DNA of 64,000 bases. It comes from Rachicladosporium sp. CCFEE 5018. Its lineage: Eukaryota > Ascomycota > Dothideomycetes > Cladosporiales > Cladosporiaceae. Positions 18,614-28,950 of this stretch are shown here, one piece after another (the stretch's first letter is position 1; each line of letters opens with the position of its first letter). The notes beneath the pieces were generated by a model. That model was not told the origin of the DNA. It searched no databases and was given only the letters and a program-made list of their open reading frames with translations. The position numbers and the translations under genes are program-made. The stretch is taken from NCBI GenBank assembly GCA_002077045.2, contig KZ111161.1, forward strand, positions 428,059 to 492,058, given 5' to 3'.

Positions 18614-20443
18614 TCAAAAATTGAAGTCCTCAAACACAAGCTTCTTTCCTGGCAACCACTCCGTCAGTTGCTTCCGCATGGGCACAGCGGTGCACAGATA
18701 TATGGTTTCCACTTCAGTTAGCTCGACGTCACTTCGTTGCAGCCGTCGACGCTCAATCTGGACTCCAGCCTTCTCGAAATCTGAAAACAGGGCTTCCTCA
18801 CTCGTGGGGCCCTCACTGGACGCATTCGTCACGAATAGCCTAAGCCGTGAAGCGAGCTCAGCACCTTTATTGAGCACGTCTTGCACCAATCCGAGGTCTT
18901 CCTTGCGAATGGTCCAGATCACACTTAGATCCTCTATACTGTCCAGCGAAGAAAGTAGAGGCGTGATGCCAATCCCGGCAGCAATAAAGGCTGCTCTCCC
19001 TGCAGCAGTGCTTATCTCGAAGTCGCCGCCGAAACCTTTAATCCCGACCTCGAACGGCACGCGATCGCCATTCTCGGTACCTACGTGCTTGAAAAGCTCT
19101 TCTGTAACTCTGCCTATCTTGCGGACGGTGACTTCGAACTCATCGTCTTTCAATCGCTGACTTGGCCGAGGCGGGTCGCCAGGTGGAGAGGACACTGTGA
19201 AGGTCCGCACGTAGTCATCGTTGATCGACAATGGATCATCGTCTCTCATGTGACTGTATCCGATATCTAGCCGACTGGAGAAGTCAAATGTCACGTATTG
19301 GCCTGCTTTGTGTCGTGCGGCGTTCGAGAGGGCAAACTTGAACCGCGAGATTGTGGGTGTCAGCTTCGTCTGCTCTAAAAGCGTAGCTTGCGAAAGCTGG
19401 AAGGCTTGTGGGAAGGTGCTCTGCTTCTCAGAGCTAAGATATCGCACAGGTGGATTGTATGGAGATGCTTCACCACGCTTTCCTCGGAACGTCAATGCCT
19501 CCGAGACGAAGCGAGCAGATGCGACTCTGAATTGAACGGCGAGGTTAGATCGTGGTAGAACTTTCGCCGCATCAGCACCCACCAGAATCTCGGTGCTCCC
19601 TGTCAGGTAAAGCATGCTCCCGGTGTCGAAGTCAGGGACACAGATGCCAGCTACAGGATTGACTTTGAGATTGCCGAGTGTCTGATATAGCCTGTTGCCG
19701 GAGAACTCTGGCCAGACGAGCACCGCACCGCTGGCTTCGTTCGATGACACTCGCACGAATCCCCTTGGTCCACCTCGATGGTTCGTGTCCATATCCTTGT
19801 GGTTCTGTGCCGAAGACACGAAGAACAGATCTGCTTTGGCAATCAGATCGATGCCTTCCTGACTAAGCTGCGGAGCATCCGAGACGAGCACAGGCTTCGC
19901 ACCAGCGGGTGTGATTACTTTCTTGTTGAAATACTTCGGGCAATTACCAAGCGACTGATCGATCTTCAGAACCAGCTGGGTTTCCACAACATGCTCGTGG
20001 GCTTCGGTGGCTTCGTCTTCGCGCACCATCAATGCTCCAGCGATCATGTGGCCGAAGAGCTTGACACGCTTGCGAGTTTGAAGATCCATAGTGACACCGC
20101 TGACCATCCTTCCCTGGCCTTCCTCGCGAACGATCGTGCCAGTCGCTTCCTTCCCCATGAGCTCCTCGACGACCGGATCGTGCCGGCCTGCTACAGCGGT
20201 CTTGATACCGATGACGTTGCCTCCAAGTGACTGAGCAAGCCCTTTCTGACCACCCCAGAGCGTCGTCCATGGTCGTCCTTGCTTGTCGAGCGTACCGATG
20301 GCAATGAGCGGTGCGATTTGTAAGTGATTCGCGAGCTGGGGCGACACAGCCGGGAACGAAGGATTGTCGACGATTGGGGCGTGCATCGCTTTCATCATTG
20401 CCACCTCGCCCTCGTGCATCGGTAGATCTTGGTAGAAGGCCAT
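18614..20443 (-). CDS. PPOX-FNR fusion flavoprotein, copy 2
   Basis: 609 residues, same length as the copy at 5031-6860 and with both domains and the nucleotide motifs kept. By hand I count about 40 amino-acid differences. They are concentrated in the region encoded by about 19260-20040, while the flanks are nearly unchanged. The frame is fully open, so this version is probably functional. Confidence 0.85.
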   Translation of the reverse strand: MAFYQDLPMHEGEVAMMKAMHAPIVDNPSFPAVSPQLANHLQIAPLIAIGTLDKQGRPWTTLWGGQKGLAQSLGGNVIGIKTAVAGRHDPVVEELMGKEATGTIVREEGQGRMVSGVTMDLQTRKRVKLFGHMIAGALMVREDEATEAHEHVVETQLVLKIDQSLGNCPKYFNKKVITPAGAKPVLVSDAPQLSQEGIDLIAKADLFFVSSAQNHKDMDTNHRGGPRGFVRVSSNEASGAVLVWPEFSGNRLYQTLGNLKVNPVAGICVPDFDTGSMLYLTGSTEILVGADAAKVLPRSNLAVQFRVASARFVSEALTFRGKRGEASPYNPPVRYLSSEKQSTFPQAFQLSQATLLEQTKLTPTISRFKFALSNAARHKAGQYVTFDFSSRLDIGYSHMRDDDPLSINDDYVRTFTVSSPPGDPPRPSQRLKDDEFEVTVRKIGRVTEELFKHVGTENGDRVPFEVGIKGFGGDFEISTAAGRAAFIAAGIGITPLLSSLDSIEDLSVIWTIRKEDLGLVQDVLNKGAELASRLRLFVTNASSEGPTSEEALFSDFEKAGVQIERRRLQRSDVELTEVETIYLCTAVPMRKQLTEWLPGKKLVFEDFNF

Positions 20444-21149
20444 GCTTACGGCTCTTCTTGCCTAAGCGAAGGTATAGCCTAGGTGGAGCCGTACCCGCGA
20501 TAGAGTGATTTTGGTGAAGGTGAGCCTCCTACAGGCAGTACAAACTTCCTATGACCGTAATGATCTCGACTTTTGCTTGCACAACGGGCGGACAGTTGTT
20601 TGCGGTAAAATCCAAGGCAGTCTTGCAACTGAGGCGATGACTATGAAAGATAGAACGAACGGAAGGAGATGGTCCAGCTCAAGTGTCCCCTTTGCTGAAT
20701 GTATGTCTACGCAGCTTCAGCCTTCATCCACCGTTTGCTGACCTACCTTGCTGACGCTCCCACGACAACCGCTAAGGCGTGAGTAGTAATGACTAAGTCG
20801 TACGTAGACTGTGGTCGAAGAGGTACGTGCGGGGTCAGTTGCGTGATGATTCCACATCCGCAATGCGTCCAGTGTTATCGATGCAAACCGAGATAGTTTG
20901 GAGCCGTACATTGATGACGCTCGGGCACCGCTACCCGCAGGGTGATTTCATAGGACTGTGATGTCGTAGCAGTTGTCCATATGCCCCGCGGGCTTGCGTT
21001 GTCAGAGTCACCCGAGGCAAGTACCGGTACGACTAGCACTTGGCCAGTTGCACAGATTCCAAGCCCGCCCCAAGGCGTCGATCAAACCCTGAGACCTGTT
21101 CCCAATAACAGAGTCGACTATGATACAAAAGATTGACGATGCCCACTGC
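20444..21149. other. Intergenic region, flavoprotein copy 2 to insertion
   Basis: Equivalent of 6861-7565 with scattered substitutions. No gene is supported. Similarity to copy 1 ends in TGCTACA at the tRNA 3' end. Confidence 0.4.
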
Positions 21150-21153
21150 TACA
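21150..21153. repeat. Candidate target-site duplication TACA, left
   Basis: TACA directly before the insert; the right copy is at 24595-24598 and forms the last four bases of the tRNA gene. Four bases alone could match by chance. Confidence 0.5.
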
Positions 21154-21154
21154 C

Positions 21155-21175
21155 CCCCAGATTTCGTCATAACCT
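21155..21175 (+). repeat. Left terminal inverted repeat of the insertion
   Basis: CCCCAG...ATAACCT, matching the complement of 24574-24594 at 17 of 21 positions. Confidence 0.5.
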
Positions 21176-21286
21176 CCTGTTTAGTGTAGAACATGCTAGC
21201 AGGTGCCTTGCCGCTATCACCTTCACCAACCGACTGCATATAGCTTCGAAGTCACGCGTCTCTAAGACATATAACTAACCATTGTT

Positions 21287-21490
21287 TCAGAGGATTAGAC
21301 AAAGCTGTTTTCCCTGAGGCTCTACGGAAATCTCTGGCATCGGAAACGCTATGCTCGCATATATCGATCCGATGCCGTCGATGTTCGCCGTGAAACACGC
21401 GTAGTCGAGCACGTATAGCGTGGCCTCACGACCTCGAACGTATTCGAAGGCAGCATAGCAGAACACTAGTAGAGAGGAGGAGGTGGTCAC
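21287..21490 (-). pseudogene. Membrane-protein fragment, possibly RTA1-like
   Basis: A short minus-strand frame contains FCYAAFEYVRGREATLYVLD, reminiscent of the last helices of fungal RTA1-domain lipid exporters (FR-x-x-EY-x-x-G ... LYVFD). A possible acceptor (CTACTAG) precedes it. The upstream part would fall in the degraded segment, so this is at best a gene remnant. Confidence 0.3.
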
Positions 21491-22130
21491 GCCGATCTAG
21501 TAGAGTAGTAGCACAGACGCAGACGCATCCGACTTATGCTATATAACATAACTCTCGGCTATCAAGGCGTATTTAGCACCTAATCGCGAGCACTCACGAG
21601 GCGCGATCTAACTCACTTAACTCGGAATAAGGGAATTAAGATATAGCCACCCATTAGGAGCGGAATCCGGAGACGGGATTACGAATAGAGGTAAAGTAGA
21701 TAATATCGCTTGTATACCTATAGCGAGGACGAGACTAAGACGAAGGAGACTTTAAAAGCACTAAGAAGACGAGGGCTAGTACTACGATATAAGATAGACA
21801 CTAGACCGACGACGAGCTAGTCGCCCTTCCGTTACTACTAATTAATCTAACTTAGTAATAAACATAGTAATAGCCTATTAGTTTAAGCACCGTTCTGAGT
21901 TAGGGCGACTATGGCTTCTAACCCCTAGCCTCCGACTTCGATCGTGCCTTCGAGCCTATAGCCGAAGAAGGCTTCTCCTCTAAATAAGGACTCCGAGTAG
22001 GACGACTCCGGCAACACTATTCCGCGCCGCCGTATATAGCCCGTTATCCTCAAGTCCTTCCTCCGTAAGTATATGTCCGGTCCTCCCCTTACTACTGCTA
22101 TAGTCGAGACGGAATCGTAGTCCGAGGAGG
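21490..22130. repeat. RIP-like degraded segment (TpA-rich, CpA/TpG-poor)
   Basis: Lines such as 21601-21660 and 21841-21900 show about nine or ten TpA against two or three CpA and almost no TpG, with frequent TAA/TAG/CTA. This is what repeat-induced point mutation (C to T at CpA) leaves on repeats, read on both strands. GC content is only moderately lowered. It suggests an old repeated element; its family cannot be read. Confidence 0.55.
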
Positions 22131-23212
22131 AGAGCGACGAGGAAGGTAGTGATGGGGTGCAGGACGAGGGACAGAGCGATGGATCGGGCGAGGGAGATGA
22201 CGAGTGGGAGAGCGATGTAGAGAACGGCGGCGGAAGTGGCGAAGAAGAGGGCAGCGATAAGAATGCGGAGGACATCCCAGGCGGTGGTGCGCAAGCTTGC
22301 GAAGTCGACGGCGGTGATTCTAACAGCAGCGGACTTTCCAGTCATGACGACGAGGAGTTTGAAGAGTACTATGTGCCGCAGCGTGACGTGGAGATTGTCG
22401 GTGAGCATGCACGCGACGGCGACGACAATGGAGTTGATGAACCGCAGGTCAGTCACAACGAAACTGGCCTGGGAACTCCAGGCACGCTCGTCCAGCACGA
22501 TCGTCGAACAACGCCTCCACCCCCACCCACAACGCCCGACTCACTCCCATCTTCCGCCCTAGGCAAGCTCTCCGCCACTCGATATGCCGCACGTGAGCAT
22601 ACACCGTCGCAGCTGAGCACCGAAACTACAAAGTATGTACCGAGACAGCTTCTCAGCACACCGTCGAGAGCAGCAAGATCGCCACGGGTGAAGCAGTCGC
22701 AAAGCAAGAGCCCGTCTACACCTCGATCTGCTAGAGATCAAGATGGCGGCAAGTCCCAAGCAGTGTGCGTATTGGTGAAGCCGACGGCGAATGCGCAGAT
22801 GTCACTACGCGAACGCTTAGAGCTCAATGCGGCGTCTATGATTCACCTCGCAACTCAGGTCATGCTGTGGATGCTAGCGAACCCTGGCAAGACATTCGGT
22901 GGAGTCCTAACGACATGTGCTATTGCCAAAGCGATCAGAGACGGAGACCCGTTCAGATTCCACGCTCTCATACGTGACTGGATCCGAGAGAACCCAGAGT
23001 ACACGTGGCTCACCGACTCGGAGCCCAAGATGATCGCCGGCTGTCTGCTAGGGGCGATGAAGGTGTTTGGCAGGCAGGTCCGAGCTGTAATCGTCAATCA
23101 GCCGGTACGCCCGAGGCCGGTGTCGAAGAGGGCTCCTGAAGCCATCCAAGCGTTGAAGGATGCGGCAGAGGATCGCGAGGACCTGGGTCGCGATGGTGGT
23201 AGGCGCTGCTAA
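22121..23212 (+). pseudogene. Acidic-to-proline-rich hypothetical protein, 5' end lost in RIP-like segment
   Basis: An open frame of about 360 codons follows an in-frame TAG at 22118. There is no ATG until 22799, which would leave 137 residues. The N-terminal 100 codons are Asp/Glu/Gly-rich, then a Ser/Pro/Arg-rich linker (TTPPPPPTTPD), then a more globular end with LATQVMLWMLANPGKTFGGV and RDWIRENPEYTWLTD. The TAG could be a RIP-type CAG-to-TAG change at the edge of the degraded segment. I do not recognise the family. A minus-strand frame (21980-22498) overlaps but looks like the antisense of the acidic stretch. Confidence 0.45.
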
Positions 23213-23671
23213 TCGCTCTGCTCTGATGAGCAACTGCGTTGCCGCAGCTTCGCCGAGATCGGGTCTGGCGGCGTGGAGCCTTGATGACTGACATTGTAGT
23301 GCACGGGAACTTTCAGCCCGAGGGCCCGGCAGGTACAGGGCAGTATTCAGCGTTTGCGCAATCGAAATACACATCACTTCATCCTCCCTTCTCCAAAGTG
23401 TATCCTCTGCCAAACTGTATCCTCTGCTCCATCTGATGCAACCCCTAGTGCCAGAGCCCAGAGGATATGAGCTTGATGGTGTGAAGACTTTGGGCATCCT
23501 GCACGGACACGAACGATACGAGGGGGTGTCCCAATGGGCAAGCTGACATGGCTATAAGGAACCCACCCCATACAAGTCAACGTTCAGTCCAATGTCCTGT
23601 CATATTACCCTCGCTTACTTCAGCTCCAAGGTCCAGGCTTTACTCTGATGTGCCAAAGACTGGTCGTTCCA

Positions 23672-24322
23672 TCACTCTGCCTTCTTGATCTGACTCATCT
23701 CCGGGATCCTGAACACCTCCATCTTCACTACGTCGCTCGCACCTCGGAGTCGCTCTCTCTGGCTGCGCTCTCTCCGACCATTCTCACCAGGCGTGGCTGG
23801 CAGTGGAGAATACCAAGCCAGAACCTGCTCAAGGGCCCAAGCGGAGGGATCAAAGAGGTAGCCGATGATGCAGGTGCGGATGCAGAGCGTCACAGTGAAC
23901 GCAATCCCCATGGCGAGAACTGTGTGGAGGATCGTGCCCGTGTCGTGTTCGTAATTCATGGCTTGGATCGGAAAGGAGCTCAACTGGAGAAGCGGCACTC
24001 GATCGTGCAGCCTGATCGCCGTGGTTGCGTGGTACACGCTGATCGTGATGACACTCTCGATGATCTCGTAGATGCCGGTGTAGAAGCAGATAATGCAAAG
24101 CAGGTTGTTGTCCTTGGGCCTACAGTAGAAAGGTAGTCAGTCATTGGCAGCTCCCGGTCCTGACAAGGGAGAATCTCGTACCACAGCCCGCACCAAAACT
24201 TCGACTGTGTTGTCGGCATAGCTCCGTCCAATGGTGCACCGAAGGCGATGTATGCAAGGCTGCAGCGCCAGATACTGCCAGAAGTCGGTCTCATATGGGC
24301 TGCCGCCACCTCTTTCACGCTG
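23672..24322 (-). CDS. Hypothetical membrane protein inside the insertion
   Basis: At least two exons: about 24182-24322 (FWQYLALQPCIHRLRCTIGR, then NTVEVLVRAV) and 23672-24111 (DNNLLCIICFYTGIYEIIES onward). The second exon holds two hydrophobic segments (around LLCIICFYTGIYEIIESVITISV and LHTVLAMGIAFTVTLCIRTCIIGYL) and a basic C-terminal tail. A further 5' exon with an ATG near 24453 is possible, but its phase does not fit cleanly, so the start is unresolved. Function unknown. It is not RIP-degraded, unlike the segment to its left. Confidence 0.45.
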
Positions 24323-24546
24323 CTAGAGAGCAAACAGTACAATGAGAATGTAGTGACGGCTCCTTCCCCATCACCTCATGTATTCCAGCATACCGATTTC
24401 TGTCGCTCTCGTACATTGCGCTCAACCCCTGCCCATTCCTTGCACTCGTTGCCATTGAACCGGTTCTTGCTTCGAAAGGCTGTACATCTCGACTTCAGCG
24501 CACACAACAACGCACAAACTAGTGCCAGGATGTTCGATGGGCAAAG
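24323..24546. other. Right part of the insertion without a supported gene
   Basis: About 220 bp between the hypothetical gene and the subterminal hairpin. A possible first exon lies here. Confidence 0.3.
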
Positions 24547-24551
24547 AAAAA
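24547..24551 (-). terminator. Candidate Pol III terminator of tRNA-Val, copy 2, supplied by the insertion
   Basis: A five-T run on the minus strand, 43 nt past the tRNA 3' end, just beyond the hairpin at 24554-24584. The native TTTT of copy 1 has been displaced 3.4 kb away. Confidence 0.35.
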
Positions 24552-24553
24552 TG

Positions 24554-24584
24554 CGTTATAACCTGCCAATAGTAGGTTATAACG
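24554..24584. repeat. Subterminal perfect hairpin of the insertion
   Basis: Arms CGTTATAACCT (24554-24564) and AGGTTATAACG (24574-24584) are perfect 11 bp complements around a 9 nt loop. The right arm overlaps the right terminal inverted repeat. Confidence 0.6.
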
Positions 24585-24594
24585 TGAACTGGGG
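24574..24594 (-). repeat. Right terminal inverted repeat of the insertion
   Basis: AGGTTAT...CTGGGG, complement of the left end at 21155-21175 with 17 of 21 matches. Confidence 0.5.
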
Positions 24595-24667
24595 TACAAA
24601 CCCTGAGAATCGAACTCAGAACCTTCTGTGTGTTAGACAGAAATCATAACCGCTAGACCAGGCTTGC
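24595..24667 (-). tRNA. tRNA-Val (anticodon AAC), copy 2
   Basis: Identical over 73 nt to the gene at 7566-7638, including all stems and the AAC anticodon. Its last four bases coincide with the TACA duplication at the insertion edge, so the gene remains complete in spite of the insertion. Confidence 0.93.
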
Positions 24668-24916
24668 ACTAGAGTTGGGGAGGCGCTGTAAACTAATAAC
24701 CGTATCTATAGTGTCGCAACCATGCCTTACTTGCAATTCTCTTGAACCGCCAATAATCACGCGCAAATCCAAGCCCCACCCTCCTTTCGAAGTCCTTTCG
24801 CGAGGGCGATGGGAGACGCGAACTCGAATGACACGACCGAGTCCTCATAGTGGCGGCAATCGCCACCATCATTCCTTAATCGACTCCTACTCACTGACCG
24901 TTGCGAGCCATTGATC

Positions 24917-25964
24917 ATGTCTGCACGGTCCTTGTCCCTCTGCGAATGCATTGGGCGTGATGGCTATGTCGTCGTTCCTTCCGGTCTCACAGCAATACAG
25001 CTCGATGAGCTCCGATCAGCGAGCAAGAAAGTCACGAAGAGGGCACGCGATGGCTACTGGCCTCATATCAGGACACTGCCGCGCCAATTTCCGCCGTGGC
25101 CAGATAATCCTAGTAACGGCATAGTGAGTTCCGCATAGACCTTTTGTCACTGAAGCGTTCTCGATAAGTTCAGTTCAAGTAGAGAGCAACTTCTGTCTGC
25201 TGGACTGAGGTCTCTGCCACGCCGCAAGGACGGAAATTTGGAATGAGGGCCCAACGAATCGATGACCACTCTGCGGTACAATGCTAACCACCAGGATCTA
25301 CCAGTGGGGCGTACAACAGCTCATGAACCCAGACTTACCGGGCAGCGATATCTTCACGGCGAGCTACTTCTCCAAAGCCAATCTCGAAATAGTCAAATCA
25401 CTCCTTGACTGCGAGGTTGATGACCTAGTCATGGAGCTCTACAACCTTCTGGTCCGACCAGATGCAGACTTCGAACTCCGCTGGCATCGCGATGACATCC
25501 CGCCGACTGCCACGGCGGAGGAGGAACTCGCTCGACTCAGCAAACCTGCCTATCATGCCCAGTGGAATTTGGCCCTGTACCCGGACAGTTCTTTGATTTT
25601 AGTACCTGGCTCGCATCGACGTCCGTTGACAGATGTTGAACGAGCGGCTGGTCCGTACGAGGCCAACATACTTGGTCAGATACACGTCAAGCTGGAGGCA
25701 GGCGAGATGGCCTTCTACAACAACAATATTTTCCATCGTGGAGCTTATCGCAGTGACGTCGAGCGTATGACGCTGCATGGTAGCATGGGTCACGTTGCCG
25801 GAGGCTCGTTAAGAGCGAGGAACGTGCTGCAGCATGGAAGGGAATGGATCAACAATGTAGACATTTCGCGAGTAGAAGACCGAGAGACAGCAGAGGGTAT
25901 GCGTGACAGACTTGTACGGTTAGCGAGCGAGTACGAAGAAGTTGGGTACACGCACAATGACTAG
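24917..25964 (+). CDS. PhyH-like dioxygenase, copy 2
   Basis: Exons 24917-25123 and 25305-25964, 288 residues, same intron as copy 1. HxD and distal His kept. One visible substitution, ANILGQ for ANIPGQ. Confidence 0.85.
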
Positions 25965-26349
25965 TATATTTACTGTACTTCCGGGTGAGCAATGCGTCAA
26001 TAATCTGCCAACCGATGGGCGTCGTTGGCTATTCTGGTGGGATGTCAACTCTACTACTACGTTAGCCCTACCCAGGAACTGCTCAGCTCCTCAGAATTCC
26101 GAAATTGTCTTGAGCTACTATCATTCAAGCTGCAGTGGATGTCAAGCATAATTGGCGCAATGGAGAGACCCGTGCGTCTGCAGCTAAATCCACTTCAAGA
26201 GATCGGCCTCTTACAAGCGACAAGGAGTACAGCAGTTTACGAATAATCTCAAGCTGTTCAGAGAGTACCGGAGACTTGCAATGCTGCGGGTTGATGAGAA
26301 TCTCAAGTATACACAGCACCCCAGGTCTCTGCGTGGGCAAAGTCCCCGT

Positions 26350-28066
26350 TCAAGCCTCTGTTGCCTTCCCGCTCTCTACAATATTCTCGGTGCTCTCACT
26401 TGGCGCCACTCCCATCTTGCTGATATCGAACCCATTCGCCGCAAGGTACGATTTGAACTTAGCATCCTCTTCATCGATGACTGATTGTCCGATTTCCGGC
26501 AAGAATCCCAGACATAGCGCAGCCGAGAGCAGGCACATTGCTGACGAGATGAAGAAGGGATATTGTCCTGCCTTGGTCGGGTCGGTGTCTGCGTATTTAT
26601 TGTAGAGGATCAACAGGACCCTATTGCCGGCGAAGGCACCGATTTTTCCGATGGCAGCTGCGATGCCGTAGTACTGGCCACGAACAGCGGTCGCGGAAGT
26701 CTTGGAAGCAATCATACCTACATCGAATTGTCAACACATACCCCTAAGCCAACGACGTGATCGTGAGAGCTCTACCGATGCAGTTGCCAGGGCCTGCTTC
26801 GCCTAATGCAATAAAGGTCTGACGAAAGTGGTCAGTGCACTGCAAGAGATCAAAACGACATTGATCAACACGGCATTGAGCCGCCTCCCAGCGCATGGAG
26901 TCATCTTACCCCGTACATCACCACAAAGGCTGTACAATTGTCAGCATCGAGTGCGCAGTTAAGACAGGCTTCTCATAAAGGTCCTACTTACCTCCGACAT
27001 AGCGCGGCTGGTTGATGTACCCGTAGACGCCAGCAAACAAGAAGCCGAAAAGGCCTTGAATCGCAACGACGTAGCCCAGCGTCTTGCGAGGTCCCAAGTA
27101 GTCGCTCAGCCAAGCACCTGGGATGCAGCCGGGCATGTAGAAGAAGTTCAGAAGAGTGTTCCAGCCGAACGTCACCCACAGCTCTGAGTTGTCACCAAGC
27201 AAATTGGTAAGCAGCGCAGAGGAGAAGATGCCGAAAGAGTACGATGAAAAGTCGTACATGAACCAGATGGCACTGACAATGGCGAGGCGAAACCAGTAGA
27301 ACTTGATGACCAACAACCACGGAGTCCTAACCCGAGACATACTGTTGCGCTTGAAGGGTTCCGGCTCTTGTAGCTTGATACGCAGATACAAGAGCGAAAG
27401 TGGAGGAACGACCCCGAGACCGAGACAGATCCGCCATGCTGCGCGCAAATGGTTCTCCTCGGTAGCCAGTACGACGATCATGGGTACAAAGGCTGCCACT
27501 ACGAAACCAAAGTCGATTTGAACGTTCGTGAAGAGAGCGAACCAACGGTTCCGGGTTCCAGCCTTGAGCTCACCAGTACTCTCAGCGCAGCCCACAGATC
27601 CGGCCGGATACTCGCCACCAATGCCAATGCCCAAGAAGAATCGATATGCTGTCAACGCAGCAAGCAAGCCACTGACACTGCCACCAGCACCATACGAGCC
27701 AGCGCCCAAGGCGGCGAACACAATCAAGATGATGGTGCTCACGAGAAGTGACCACTTGCGACTGAAGTGATCGCTCGTCCAGCCAAAGAAGAGCTGTCCA
27801 ACAACAGTACCAGCGAAAGCGATCGACGAGACATTGGCCTGTGCTGGACTGGAGGTGTACTCCTTCTTGTAGATCATAGCAAGCATGGTGTTGACGCTGC
27901 CGATGACACCATTGAGATAGCCGTCAGAGAACAAACCAGCTCCACACGCGATCACAGGCCAGAGTCGATCCCATTGCGACTTGTTAGTTGCTGCGACTGT
28001 CCCTTGCAGGTCGAGAAGCTCTTCAGGAGTGAACTTCTCGCTGGCGTGCTTCTCTTTCGCGTCCAT
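26350..28066 (-). CDS. Git1-like MFS transporter, copy 2
   Basis: Exons 26992-28066, 26910-26929, 26776-26818 and 26350-26717. Identical to copy 1 except near the C-terminus (KATEA for KATGA). The switch from nearly identical to fully identical sequence falls in the last exon, near 26565. Confidence 0.85.
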
Positions 28067-28950
28067 TGCCTCGGAGGAATGTCGTATCGAAAGCCGTATC
28101 GAGATCTATCGTTCCTTGAGGCTGGATAGAGTACCCAGTCGTAAGCTAGGTAAATGGGTCCAAGATAACGCCGATGGCATGGGAGTCTGTATATGAAGTA
28201 TCTCTGCAGATTAGAAAGATTACCTTTCAAAGATCGACATGGTGCTGACGTAGTCCGAGCGCCGGGAGCTCCCCACTAAACGCCACCACGTGCATGTCTC
28301 GTCCGTGAAGATAGGTCGACTACAGGACAGCGTTCAGCATTTCGAATCTTTCGAACTGCGAGGCCGCGCCATCATCATGCAGCTAGCAAGACAAGCACGA
28401 ATAAGCTCTTTCTTGGAAAGGCTTGGTGGAGCTTGGCTGCGCATCTTTGCGGATTCGCGGCACCCGTCACGTTGAGAAGGGATACAGTTGCATGGTATTC
28501 TCATTCCTCTGGATGACTTGGTGGCCTTGTATGTTGACATGGGCTGTTCATTGGTACCACACCCGCGATGGGAGATGTAACAAATTGGTGACAACGGTCT
28601 CCTCCTGTGCATGTCCCTCACTGAGGCACTGGAACCGAATGATCACTCTTGCGGTGCGCGTTATAGCTGCAGTGAAAACCTTCGAACGTTTGAAAGAGCG
28701 GATGTGCTATCACTTCAAGAGACTGCGCGTCTTACTAAGGAGGGAGAGAGCTCTCCGCTAGACATATGACTGAAATGTCCGTACAGTCATGAAGCGCGTT
28801 TTGGAAACAGACAGAAGCCACCTCTTCAAGTGATACAATCATACAGGAAACGAAGATCTGTGAATAGCACATGGTAGGCTTGCTATGTGTTTCTTGATCG
28901 CTCTCGGTCTTCTCCAAAGGCTGCTCCGCACCTGAGTTTCACTCGACTTC

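Larger units (their letters stand above)
21154..24594. mobile_element. 3441 bp copy-2-specific insertion at tRNA-Val 3' end
   Basis: Copy 1 reads ...CTGC-TACA-AACCCTG..., whereas copy 2 reads ...CTGC-TACA-[insert]-TACA-AACCCTG.... The 4 bp TACA is a candidate target-site duplication. The insert begins CCCCCAG and ends CTGGGG; its last 21 bp, reversed and complemented, match the first 21 (from 21155) at 17 positions, with CCCCAG and ATAACCT shared. Inside are a TpA-rich RIP-like segment and parts of protein genes, but no transposase that I recognise, so a non-autonomous or gene-carrying DNA element is possible. A deletion in copy 1 between short repeats is the alternative. Confidence 0.55.

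Noticed and set aside
21980..22498. Minus-strand hydrophobic frame of 172 codons
   Set aside because: It is the antisense of an Asp/Glu-rich stretch, which automatically reads as Leu/Val/Ile, and it runs into the RIP-like segment.
21154..24594. Helitron or Starship identity for the insertion
   Set aside because: No CTRR end or AT target for Helitron, and no tyrosine recombinase near an end for Starship; inverted repeats with a 4 bp duplication fit neither.
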